Source of the DNA: Cunninghamia lanceolata
Lineage: Eukaryota > Streptophyta > Pinopsida > Cupressales > Cupressaceae
Reading direction: 5' to 3'
Length of the DNA stretch: 64,000 nt
Assembly (NCBI GenBank): GCA_027924645.1
Contig: BSBN01000829.1
Coordinates: 6,076,001 to 6,140,000, forward strand
A program made the position numbers and the translations under genes. How positions within the stretch are numbered: the first letter of the stretch is position 1; every line of letters begins with the position of its first letter. Below are positions 1-10,518 of this stretch, piece by piece. The notes under the pieces were generated by a model that was not told the origin of the DNA, did no database searches, and saw only the letters and a program-made list of their open reading frames with translations.

Positions 1-155
1 AATAATTGATAATATGAGCTTGGAAGGCCAAGGCCAAGAATATATAAATGAAAGAGAAACAAAAGGGAGGAAGGATGGAAGGGAATGGTAGGATAGTGAG
101 AAAAATAGAAAAATGGTAGAAATAAATGTGGATCAAGAGGAAGGCTTCATCCAAA

Positions 156-315
156 GATGGAGCAAGAAGCATGTGTAAATGTCCCCACATACAATTATCT
201 ACATAGCTTTCATATACCGAAAAATTTTGGTCAATGATGGAGACAAGAACATGTATAATAGACCCCACATAAATTTATTTTCATGGTTGTCATTTTCAAA
301 CATTAAATTTGTAAG
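156..315. repeat. 80-bp tandem duplication resembling TNL upstream sequence
   Basis: Two diverged units begin with GATGGAG at 156 and 236, exactly 80 bp apart. Both carry a CATGT...CCCCACAT block. The second unit contains a CATTTTCAAACATTAAATTT string (about 290-309) that recurs at about 49,542-49,561, upstream of the TIR exon, with AAATTTATTT just before it in both places. I read this as a fragment of a resistance-gene upstream region moved or duplicated here. No coding sequence accompanies it. The match is short, so common descent is only moderately supported. Confidence 0.45.
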
Positions 316-420
316 AGTGACAAGAATCACTTTTAAAGACCCCAAGATTTTCCTTTAAATGGTTTCCACTTTCAATTCCATAACTTTAATCTCTATTGAT
401 AATAAGATATTAAGACATCT

Positions 421-1608
421 CTATTAACCTTTTTTTTACTACCTTCTTACCCTTTCCTTGAAACTTGCAAGAGAAAAACAAAATTACTTAATACTAATAT
501 CACTCCACAGCTAAAGTTGTTTTTCAAGACTCAACCTAGAAAATAGTTTCTTGAGATTTTCAAGAATCAAGATCTGACTCTAGATTAAGTACTTATATAT
601 GATTAAAGAGCCCTACCAAATGCATGTCAAAATATGTCATATTAAAATTATTAAGTGGCATGGTAGAATTTGAAAAGTAAAAGAGAACACATGGTGATGG
701 AATCTTCTCTTCAATTTTGGCTCTATATATACATGTTGGGGTCTAGTTATTATGCATTTCTAATAGGATTTACTTAAATATTAATTCATGTAATGGTTAA
801 ATGGTCAATAATAATTTGACACCTCATCCACACTAAATAGTGGTAAATAGACAAAGTAATTAGTAGTTGTGTAGCCTAATTTTACACTCATCAAAGTCAT
901 GATAGATAATTTAGAATGACTTAAATTTTTATGAAAACTTACATGGAAATTTCACTACTTAAACCTAATCTTCTATGTCCACATCATCACATGTAATGCC
1001 AATCAACATGTTTTTGTTGAGGCATCACAAAGAAAAAAGATAGTCCAATAGTTGTGCATTAAGTTGTATTTTTTTATGTACCCATGTGTCATTACATGAT
1101 TTGTTATTTTTTTGTTGTGACTTCTAGAGAGTTCATTTCATTTAATTGTTAGTAGTGATAGTCAACACTTAGAACCTTAAAGTCATAACTATTAATTTAT
1201 CAATGTACAATTATTGGTACTTTCCCTTAGTTTTATTTATATTGGCCAAATAGTCAATAGAAATTGTAAAACACATCCACCCTAGAAAGTAGTAAATAGT
1301 TTCCCTATTTTTATTGGTATAATTTACCAGTTTGACTGTTTAAGTAGAGCATGTTCTTCAAGTCAATACATTTTTTTCTTAACTTTATAAGTTTGCAAAA
1401 ACATTTTAAACCACTTATTAGGGTACATGCATTTGGTTTCCATGATAGAAGGAACAATTTTTATTTTTATTTTGAATAAAATGTACCTTTCTATTGAAAA
1501 GAAAGAAATGTAGGAAATTGTGATAAATAAACTTGCTATTGTTGTATTTTACAACTTAAGAACTACTCAATTTACAAAACAATGGTAAAATTTAGAAGCT
1601 ACTGATAA
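421..1608. other. AT-rich sequence without recognisable genes
   Basis: No ORF of note on either strand. Two weakly similar blocks, near 795-855 and 1,245-1,305, share a CACATCCAC/CTA..TAGTGGTAAATAG-like pattern and may be an old local duplication. Nothing else is recognised. Confidence 0.5.
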
Positions 1609-2849
1609 TTAATTCATTTCTCACAATAATTGAGGTAGACATTAGATATATAGTAATCCTTACTCATTTAAAAGATATTTAGGAAACATCATTATAACCA
1701 TCTTGTGAGTTTCCAAAACAAGTTCTTTCATGAAAGAAAGCGTACACATATGAAATCTTTGTTAGTCAATAGGTATGTCAGGTTGCTACTATGCAATCTT
1801 TATGATTGTAATCTTCACATGACATAAGAAACCCTATAGCATATAGTAATAATGTTTACAATATACAATACTCTTCCCATATGTGATCCTTCATGGTAGC
1901 ACTCTAGAGGCTTCCAACAACACATATGTATATGTAGGTGCACTACAAGGGAAAATTGTTTCATCATTATTTTCTTCTTGTTTGGTGCAAAGATTTTGTG
2001 CATTAAACTAGGCCAACATGAAGATAAATCTCAAAATTATGAGGCTTTTCTATGTATATTGTTGGTCTTGTGTATTGCTTGAATTGTTTCTAGGATGAAT
2101 TTCTAGCTTGCATTAGTCTTCTCAACTATTTAACATTATTCTTTGTACAAGTCAAACTTTTTCTATACAAATGTTGTAAATTGGGTCAATATTGAAATTA
2201 CTTGAAGTTTTATAAATTGCATTAATATTTGTTTTATTTAAAGTTCTCCTACATCAAATGGTATAAATTACCCCATTATTTGTATGGTTTGAATTTTTTC
2301 TATAAAACTGGTCATGTGCATTGCATTAGTATTTTACTCTTTGAAGTTTTTCCCTAAAAATTGTTCTAAATTGCATCAGTTTTTTAACATTTTTGAAAAA
2401 ATAGAGGAATTAGGCCATGACAAGAGTTGCATTATTTTCTTACCTATTAAGTGAATTTAGAATCAGTTGCTAGTGAAATGGCTCCATGACATGAAATTGT
2501 TACCTCTTTCTTGCAAATTTGTGAATTATGCCTTTAGAAGTACCACAATACAATAGGACATATAATTTATTTGCATCACTAAAAGAATTTTGGTAAATAA
2601 TAATAATAATAAATTAATCCTAACACACTCTATTTTTGATATTGTTATTGAAAAATATGTTTTACAACTATATACTACATGGGGTCTATAACTCTCTTCA
2701 TTAAATATAAAGATGAAGTATTTTCATGTCCAATATGAATTAAGCCACACCCACTATACCTTCTATGCTTTTGAAACATTCTTTTCTCATGTAATAGCAT
2801 CAAGAGGACTATAGATTAGAGACTATTTTAATCCTCACTCTATACACTT

Positions 2850-3240
2850 TCCTCTAAAGGGAGGTCCACTTTCATTTTGAAAGGATCCATAACATCAATC
2901 CCTTGAAATACTTCTTAACACTCTACATTATTGGAAAAAGACATAACCATTGATTTTAACACATCTTGAAGAATTTTAGAGCAAACCATTGTTGAACCCC
3001 TAAAGTTCTCCACAAGCTTTTGTAAACCAACATCCTTTTCAGACATAGGGGACACAAGTATTTCTAGAAAATAACGCTTGTAAATAGGAGGAAGAGGCAA
3101 AACATACTACAACCCTTTTACCCTATATGACACTATATTCATGAATGTTTCCTTGGTCTTCAATAGTGAATTTAGACAATTATTAGGAGAAGATCCAAAG
3201 ATAATTGCATAAATCAATATTGAGGATTCATATTTAGCCA
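2850..3240 (-). pseudogene. Decayed unrecognised reading frame inside long repeat copy 1
   Basis: On the minus strand one frame reads through about 130 codons with only two stops. It includes VAKYESSILIYAIIFG, SEKDVGLQKLVENF and VCSKILQDVLKSMVMS. The copy at about 54,560-54,980 keeps nearly the same peptide (SQKDVGLQKLVENF, ILQDVLKLMVMS) with a different set of breaks, so the common ancestor was probably coding. Composition is that of a soluble helical protein. I do not recognise the family: it could be a transposon protein or a captured host-gene exon. No start codon or splice sites can be assigned with confidence. Confidence 0.4.
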
Positions 3241-4579
3241 CCATGTCATCTTATTTGGTTTTATTTTTTCTTTTGTGCACACTTTAGATAAATGTGCCAC
3301 CCCAAGATCAATATTTTTAACATGTTCAACATCCACAATAAGGAATCAATTTTTTTATTGTATTTAACATCAAAAATTTAATTCAAAATATTATTCATAT
3401 ATTTTTAATTACTAATTATTTTAATAGAATATTAGACATTAGTCTTGAAGTTAAATGTTGGGTATATAACTTGAATACTATATAGAAATGTAAGTGTTGA
3501 TACATTAGCAAGATTTACTATACATCAAGAAATAATCAAATAAATATAAAGAGTGCATCAAAAGGTCCACAAAGAAGATTCTTCACATGTGCAACAACAT
3601 AAGAAAGTGTAAATATTTTTTTAATGTATAATGACTATTAATATAGGATCAATTACAATCACAAGCCATATTTTGAATGATTACATACACTTGCTTCAAT
3701 ATAATCGCATTGTCATGCCTTTACCTATGTTAATATAAAATAAGACCTAATATGGTAGTGTAAAAATAATTTAATTAGGAAGTTGGTTTAGTAAAAAAAG
3801 GAACATATCAAGTATTTTCATATGAGATGTTAATACAATTTTTGTGTAGTTTAATAGTTGTCCCCACCATGTTATCATTCCAAATTATTAATTTCAATGT
3901 CTTATAATGGTCTTGTACTAATTCATGAATTGTAATCTTGAATTTTTTCTTTTTTCTTTTTCAATTGTGTCCATGTAATTTTAATTGTATAAAAATATTA
4001 TTAATATGATCTCATATGAGGTATGGTACTTAAATCATGTATTTTCATGTTGTTATAATACACATTTTTGCTATTTGTTTGAATGTGTATACAATTTGTT
4101 TCTATTGTGTAGAAGACATTAGAATTGTATGAAAATGATTATAATAATAATCAAACATTAAACATTCAAATGCATTCCATTAGTCATTAAATGCATCTAG
4201 CAAAGTGTATAACACGAAAAACACTATTATTTCTTTTATTTTTTTAGAATCATGCATTTAAAAGTGATGTAGTACATAATATGTCTTGAAAAACTATAGT
4301 ATTATTGGGACTATACACACCTTAAAAAGAAGATTACTATCCATCCCAAAATGTTGGGAGAGCTTGGATTGGCACTACGTTAAGATGAGAAATCAGTAGA
4401 AATATAAAGAGAATATCTTTATGAATGACAATGAAGAAAAGAACAAAATTTTAGTTTTGATTAATTATTAAAAAATAGGAAGCTTAAATGTTTTCCATAC
4501 TTTCTTATTTCATTAATTCATAAATTAGTCCTTCTCATGGTTAATACTTATTGTGCCATTGTTGAGTATTTTCAGGAAT

Positions 4580-5130
4580 CAACAACAATGTTAATAAATT
4601 CTAGGACGTAGATGATGGAGGATGAGCTAAGGAGATAAAGGAGAACCTGATGAAGATTGGGGAAACTAGCAAATCTAGCATGAAGTCCTATGTGGAATGC
4701 TTGAAATTCTTGGCATAAAAAACCAAATAAGGGACCAAGGAAGGAACTCAATACATGAAAATTGATTACCAAAAAGGAAGCATCTCTAACATGTGGGGAG
4801 CACTAGCAAAGGGAAAAGAAACAAAGGAGATTGTACTGCTAACAAGGGATTCCTCGCGGTGTAATTGGAAGTAGCTGAAGTTTTGAACAAGTTGTAATTT
4901 GGTTGGGGACCTTTTGGTTTTATGGGGTCGTGTGCCCTTGAGTTGGCCATTTTTTCTCTTTTTTGTCCTGGGTTTGTTGTTTAGTTTGTAGGATTTGGTT
5001 CAGTCAAACTACCCTATAGCTATGGTTTTTCTTTCTCATTTCTTGGTGGCTATTCTTTTGATGTAACTTTTTCTCTATGAAGGTTTATGGCCCCTTAAAA
5101 ACCAACTTATTCTTAATCAAAACATCAAAG
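4580..5130 (+). mobile_element. Possible LINE-like 3' remnant within the long repeat
   Basis: The plus strand carries a decayed reading frame (GGxAKEIKENLMKIGET, then KGKETKEIVLLTRDSSR) followed by a T/G-rich tail ending TTAATCAAAACATCAAAG. A closely matching segment lies at about 56,250-56,810. A degraded basic ORF followed by a short non-LTR tail resembles the 3' part of a plant LINE. I see no reverse transcriptase or endonuclease motif and no poly(A), so the assignment is weak. It may simply be part of the larger repeat. Confidence 0.25.
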
Positions 5131-5913
5131 TTAATAAATTAAAATACTTTTGAAGTTGCTTCTTACTTATAATATCATCAAAAATCTCTTAAATTATCAC
5201 AACCACACAATTATTGAAAAATACTAAAAATACATAAATGTACTATAAAATGGTCAATATACATAAATATTTAGTCTTGTTGGTCAAGTACTACATAAAA
5301 TCACTTTTAAAAATACAAATCTGTAGTTCTTGGCTAATAGGGCTATACATATTCGTGTTGATTGGTCATTTGATATCACCTTTGAGTGTTATTACTAGTT
5401 GAGTGTTATTACTAGTACCATGTGACACCCAAAACCTCTCACACCTACTTCACCTCTACTATGCAAATAGTCATATTACACCTATCAGTGTGCTCACTAC
5501 ATCTTTGGATGCAATTGCTAGTTTGGTAGATAGGCCATTCTTAGAATGAAATTTCTTAATAATTCTCAAAATTTTGGTAGTCCTTAGTCATCCAAAATTC
5601 AATTTTGGTAGTCCAAAAGATAATTTTAGTTGTCAATAATTATAATCTATTTGTTTATTTTAACATGCAACCAACTTGGTGGTAGACTATAGCTTTTCCA
5701 TTCCAATAATGTATTCATCATGCAATTTTAACTAAAAGGAAAAGGTGTGAAATGTATATGGTTATTGTTGGGACCAGAAAAAACCTTGTTCCCAAACTTG
5801 GATTCTATTTCTCTAAATCCATCAAAAATCATAATTTGTGCCTTTATTTTCTAACCCATCATTTATACCCGATCAATGACAATTTCCATGGGTTCCCCTC
5901 ATAAATTTCTAAG

Positions 5914-5923
5914 TATAAAATCA
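5914..5923 (+). promoter_or_regulatory. TATA-like box upstream of the 68-codon ORF
   Basis: A TATAAAATC string starts about 65 bp before the ATG at 5,980. The same string occurs at about 61,329 before the homologous ORF at 61,397. Conservation in both copies is the only support for function; AT-rich DNA yields such boxes by chance. Confidence 0.3.
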
Positions 5924-5979
5924 TCCAAGCTCTATTTTTTAAGTCTTTGAATTTTTCTAAGTGTTTCATCTTAGAAAAA

Positions 5980-6186
5980 ATGTCTTTCAAAAGCCTAAGT
6001 GTTGCCTTATTGATAGGTTTAATGGTTTGCAAACCTACTGATTTCTTGATTTTCCTTCATTATGTTCTACAAGTTTTTGTTGGCAATTCAAACTTTTTGC
6101 AAACCCTCGAAATAATTGATTATGGATCACCAATTCACCATTTTGTTTATTGGCTAACAAATAAAGGAAGAGAGGTGGAGAGATGA
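5980..6186 (+). CDS. Hypothetical 68-aa ORF conserved in both long-repeat copies
   Basis: ATG at 5,980 opens a 68-codon frame starting MSFKSLSVALL and ending GREVER before TGA. The homolog at 61,397-61,603 has exactly the same length, start and stop, beginning MSFKSRSVALL. Both share FLHYVLQ and a C-terminal DYG...WLT.KG motif. About two thirds of residues match, lower than the surrounding DNA similarity suggests, so protein-level selection looks weak or absent. The region is hydrophobic in the first half and basic at the end. No family is recognised. An in-frame TTG-initiated extension upstream is possible but not needed. Confidence 0.3.
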   Translation: MSFKSLSVALLIGLMVCKPTDFLIFLHYVLQVFVGNSNFLQTLEIIDYGSPIHHFVYWLTNKGREVER

Positions 6187-6227
6187 AGGAAATATAGAAA
6201 ACCAAGTCTTCATTGGTAAAGTTGGAA

Positions 6228-6610
6228 GTTCATGAACTTAAATGTTCACCGATGAGAGAAGGTCCGATAGAAAGAGATGAAAGACAAGGAAACAAATGTG
6301 TTTGTCAGTAAAAGGAATGGTTCACGAACCATAAGGTTCACTAACAAAGGGAGATAAGGAAGAAGAGAGAAATGAAAAGAACAAGAAATAGGGATGAAGT
6401 GGATAGTTCATGAACTTGAAAGTTTGCCGATAGGAGAAATTACTGACGAGGAAAGAAGACAAGGAAAAAGAGGAAATGACAACAAAGTTCGCAAACCACC
6501 AAGTTTTCTAATGAGTTAAAATGCCAATGAGGAGGGACAAAATACTAAAGTAAAAGGAAAGAAAGATAATTCCAAATGTTCATGATAGAATATTTTCACC
6601 GATAAGGCAA
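6228..6610 (+). repeat. Degenerate ~80-91 bp tandem repeat with GTTCATGAAC cores
   Basis: Units start at about 6,228, 6,319, 6,406, 6,487 and 6,578. Each has a GTTCATGAACTT-like imperfect palindrome followed 10-20 bp later by a TTCACCGAT-like block and a purine-rich filler. Copy 2 of the long repeat shows the first two units near 61,650-61,770 before the gypsy insertion cuts it. The purine-rich fill suggests a decayed repetitive protein frame, but no open frame remains. Confidence 0.5.
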
Positions 6611-6659
6611 ATTGAAATGTGAAGATCAAATCAAATGTAAAGCATGAAGTAAAAGCAAT

Positions 6660-8636
6660 AGCTTAAAATATTTAAAATTTGGTTTAAAATAGTTTATAGT
6701 GTTGTAAAATATTTACACATAGATACTTTCAGCAGACATTGTATTTTGCAATGGTCACCTACACCCTAGCTTCTATGAATGCAAAATTGAAGATGATGTA
6801 CAGGTTGGTGGGGAGATAGGTGGGATTAATTGTAGGGAGTAATGGTAGTTGGTAGGTTATTTTTTTTCCCATTCAAAAGGTAGGAGTAAACATAATGCTA
6901 TATACACATGATTCAAATATGTTTTAATGGTTGGTCATTGAACTAATTACAAGTCTAGTCTGCAAGTGCCTCAAGTGGATTTTAGGGCTTAAAATCATGC
7001 CAATCTAGACAATAAATAGAGGAATGCATCTGATATAGTGTAGGAAAGGATTGTAACACACATTTTCATTTAGTGGTATGTCTCTAAGGCATTTTGTAGT
7101 GATTAAGGGGAATGCATGGTCACATCTATGTATTCTCTCTTCACCACATTTATTGGTGCAATTGTAATAGGGATTTGATAATGTATGACATCATTTAAAT
7201 CATACAAGCTTTGTGTTAGGTCATTTCTTTGTTTGCAAGTAAATCATTATATTTTTTCTCAGGATTAATAAGTGTGTCTAGTGTATGAAATGTAATCTGA
7301 GAAATGTAGGTGAATATATTTTAGTTTTCTATTGATGCTTATTACATCCATTTCCTTCCATTTTCTTGTTTATGACTTTGTTGCCCAATGGAGTAGGCAC
7401 TAGTCCATACTGGGCATAGAACAATCACTCTTTTAATCAAACCCTCATCCTATTAGCTATAGGAATAGGTTTAGTTTAGGGTTTCTCATGCTATTCATGA
7501 TTCAGTATAACTAGGGATAAATATGAAGTGATGCAAAACTATTTTAATCATTGGTAAATCATGTGCATGCATTCCTACACTATGTATATTATGTGTGTAA
7601 ATAAAAGTGGAGTGATCTTAAGGAATGTAATATTGCCATGCTTGGGTGCAAGTGCATAGTGCAGTAATTAGCTTAATTAGATGTTTTATACAACAAGTAT
7701 ATCTTGACCTAGTGACAACTTTGGGGGTCAGGTGTACATTGGGTATGGCTATGAATATTTATTTGTGATCCATTTCACACCTCTAGGAATATCCCTCCTC
7801 GGCCTAGCTGAACCCAAAGTGTAGAGAAGTCTTGTTATGCCCTGCATACACACCCCACATTTTTTTCTAGTTGGGGGCTCCCTCCCTTTAATCATTTTCT
7901 TGTTTTGGCTTGTTTCGATCAATTGATCCACTTTTGAGTCCTAAGTTTTCACTTAGGCTTTTTTTTTAGCTTCAAAACTTGTGTTTTAAGCCCTTTTGTA
8001 AATTTCTTGAAATTTCTTTAAATCCTAGGATCCCAGGTCTCAAGTCTCTTTTGGGAGTTTGACCCCCTTTTCTAAAATCCAATCAGGACTTCGAGCTTGA
8101 TTGGTCTTTTGGACCTTTTTCAACTTTCATCCCAAAAGTCCAAAACCTAAGTATATACCTACCCCAACCTATTGCATTTAGTGTGGTACAATTTAATTAA
8201 ATATGGGTATTTAATCAAAAATTGTTGGTCATTACCCTCATTTCACTTCCTCAGCTTCTTGATATGAGTACTTTTTACTGTTAAGCACCAATACTGCATC
8301 TGATCTTACAAAATTTGGGGTATTTGATCGATTAAGCTGGTATTTTGTAGATATTGGGTTATTTTGGTCAAGGTTCTTCTGTATTCTTCATTTCTGGTTA
8401 CCATTGTTTCCAGGTAGGGCTTTAAAAGCCCTTCCCTTGTCTTTTGGAATCTCATTTTTTGTATAAATTTAAACTATTTTATTTCTTTTCTAGTTGTTGT
8501 TAGAATGTTTTATGTTAATTTAGTTTTGATTCACTATTTTGGTTTTTTTGTTTTTGTTTCCTACTTTAGATTAGGGTTTCATTTTCTTGTTTGTTGGTAG
8601 GTTAGATTTCTTTCAACAATTAGGTTAGAATAATAA
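6660..8636. other. Intergenic sequence without recognisable genes
   Basis: The ORFs here are short and lack family features. The part from about 8,160 to 8,640 is a T-rich leader-like stretch before a 65-codon ORF (8,637-8,834, MDPRLEIQT...) that runs into the tandem array and is probably incidental. Confidence 0.45.
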
Positions 8637-8716
8637 ATGGACCCTAGGTTAGAAATTCAAACCCTAGCCTTCAAAATTCAAAAAGCTATTCATACCCTTG
8701 AAAATTCCCAAATGGA

Positions 8717-9765
8717 TCCTTTCGAGACCTCAGTTCCCAACAGGATAGTTTGCCTCAATAGGAAAAGACCAAGACATGTTTTAGTTCCAACCCCCACTAA
8801 CTCTGTTTTAGTCATTTCAAAAATCACTAGGTAAAAGAAATATCCTTTTGGGACTGTGTACCATGAAAGGATTTTATGACCAATGAGACTTTAGGACCCA
8901 ATGTCTAAAATCTACATAGAGCCCCACCCCACCATGACCTATTTTAAACATAGAGAAATTTTGTCATAGGAAAATGTCCTTTTGGGACTATAGGTCCTAT
9001 AAGGAATTTTGGACACTTAACAGTGAAAACCAAAAAACCAAAATCTGCTTGGAGCCCCACTCCCTATGATCACCTTTGTAGACTTAGAAAAATATTTTGT
9101 ATGAAGTGTCTTTTTGGGACCTCAGGTCCCAAAGGGATTTTGGGTTCCCTTTTCAAATAGCCCAAGTTCATGCAGAACCTTGATCCCCTAAGTGTCATAC
9201 TCTAAGTAGAAAAATCCTTTTAGGACTTTGGACCTTGAAAGGACTTTTGGGCCTTGAACTTTTAAAGAAAAAAATTCTAGATCCACCTAGAGTACCACTC
9301 CTTGTGGAAAGTTAAATAACATTATAACTTTAATGAAAATCCAATCAGGACATCAGGTCCTGATAGCACTTTTGGCCTTAAACTAATAAATCCAATTTTT
9401 GCTTGGTGTCCCCCTTCTCACAAGGACTTTGCTTATGTAGAAAACTTGTCAAAAATAAGTTCCTTCACAACCTTGGGTCCCGAAGGGATTTTTGGCTCTG
9501 ATCTCAAATGTCCAAAAACCCAAAAGAGCCCCAGGCACCACAGTTGAACTTGTAACTTCTCATGGATAGTCCGATTGGGACTTCAGGTTCTAAAAGGGTT
9601 TTAGGAACTTAAAGATAAATACATAAATAACCTAAAAACCTTTATCCTTCTACCAACCCACTATCTAATAAAGTTAGTAAATAAGAAACATGAAGTCCTA
9701 ACAGGACTATGAGCCTTGAGAGCACATTTGGACTTGGTCCAAAAATTTGAAATGGGCTTGCAAAC
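8717..9765. repeat. Palindrome-cored tandem array, ~122-bp degenerate units
   Basis: Nine degenerate units start at about 8,717, 8,844, 8,979, 9,110, 9,216, 9,341, 9,461, 9,571 and 9,696 (spacing 106-135 bp). Each contains a CTTTTGGGACYTYAGGTCC-like core, then GGGATTTTGG, an A-rich stretch, and a C-rich AGCCCCACYCCC block. The core at 9,113-9,133 is a perfect palindrome with 10-bp arms around one central base. An isolated related core lies near 8,080. No protein frame survives across the array. It sits immediately before gag-like sequence of the gypsy element and may belong to its 5' part or be an unrelated insertion. Confidence 0.7.
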
Positions 9766-9851
9766 CCAAAATTTGACAACACTCAGACTGTTCAAAATTT
9801 AATGTTGTTAATAGTTTTTCCTTGGTTTTTGTTCCTATCTATGCTTCTTTT

Positions 9852-10518
9852 AGGTGTGTTAAATGTCAAAGGTTGGGACATCTACTCAAGTGATAGGACA
9901 TGATCTCATTTTCAGATAATCAATAGAAGAACTTGATCAAGAGATAGTTTCTAAGGAGATTGAGGAGAAGGGAAATAAAAGGAGACAAAAGATAAAGAAG
10001 GAACCACCTCTCACAATGACATACAAATTCTAAAGTTTTCCTAAAGTCTCTAAATTTAAAAGTGAGTTGGCCAATATCACTAACACTGATCTAGGACACA
10101 TTGACTTAGATTAGTTTAACTCAGACACCTTTATAGTAGATGCAACTCCCAGAGAAAAGAAGATAGATGCATTTGGATTAGCTCAAGTGGTAGGGTTTCC
10201 CTAGCTATTCAATGTACCAAGCTTATTCTCATAATAGCTCATTACTATGATCCAAATAGTACAAGGTGTACTGAGTCAAAATGGAAACCTGTTGCAAGAC
10301 ATAACACCTTTCATGATTAGGTAGACTTTTGATCTAACTTAATATGGGAAAGTTAGCTCTCTTACTATAGTAGAGTTAGCCAAGCAATATGAAATTGATG
10401 TTAATGGATGTAAGAAACATTTGAACAGACAATGGTTGAGCATCGAGAAGAAATTAATTGCCAAGTTTCATGCCAAGTTCACTAGGGATGACTTCAAAGG
10501 GGAGGTTGGAGACCTTAT
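9852..10518 (+). pseudogene. Gypsy A gag C-terminus and gag-pro linker
   Basis: The frame contains CVKCQRLGH, which fits the first three ligands of a CCHC zinc knuckle; the fourth cysteine position is a stop. After frameshifts the reading continues as EELDQEIVSKEIEEKG and then LAKQYEIDVNGCKKHLNRQW, ending at the inserted LTR. In the family this region packages RNA and links gag to protease. Several in-frame stops are present, so it is a pseudogene. Confidence 0.55.

Larger units (their letters stand above)
1609..6380. repeat. Long dispersed repeat, copy 1
   Basis: This stretch aligns collinearly with 53,257-57,385 and, after a 3.7 kb interruption, with 61,120-61,796. Both copies begin at the same base context, TTAA(T/C)TCATTTCTCAC. 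They share long runs of near identity broken by small indels: a 17-bp tandem duplication at 5,384-5,417 only in copy 1, and about 65 bp near 4,005-4,068 missing from copy 2. Shared contents include a minus-strand reading frame near 3.0 kb, a possible LINE-like tail near 4.6-5.1 kb and a 68-codon ORF at 5,980. There is no TG/CA LTR terminus at the left edge. The right edge cannot be fixed because copy 2 is cut by a gypsy insertion. It could be a segmental duplication or an unnamed transposon family. Confidence 0.85.

Noticed and set aside
1609..1640. Helitron 5' end at the left edge of the long repeat
   Set aside because: TC is present, but the preceding base is not A in either copy (T and C), and no CTRR hairpin end could be located.
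1815..2003. 62-codon minus ORF in the long repeat
   Set aside because: The matching region of copy 2 has different stops and indels, so the frame is not kept; no motif.
8717..9765. CRISPR-like array
   Set aside because: Units are degenerate with no constant repeat and variable spacer pattern, and the genome is clearly eukaryotic.
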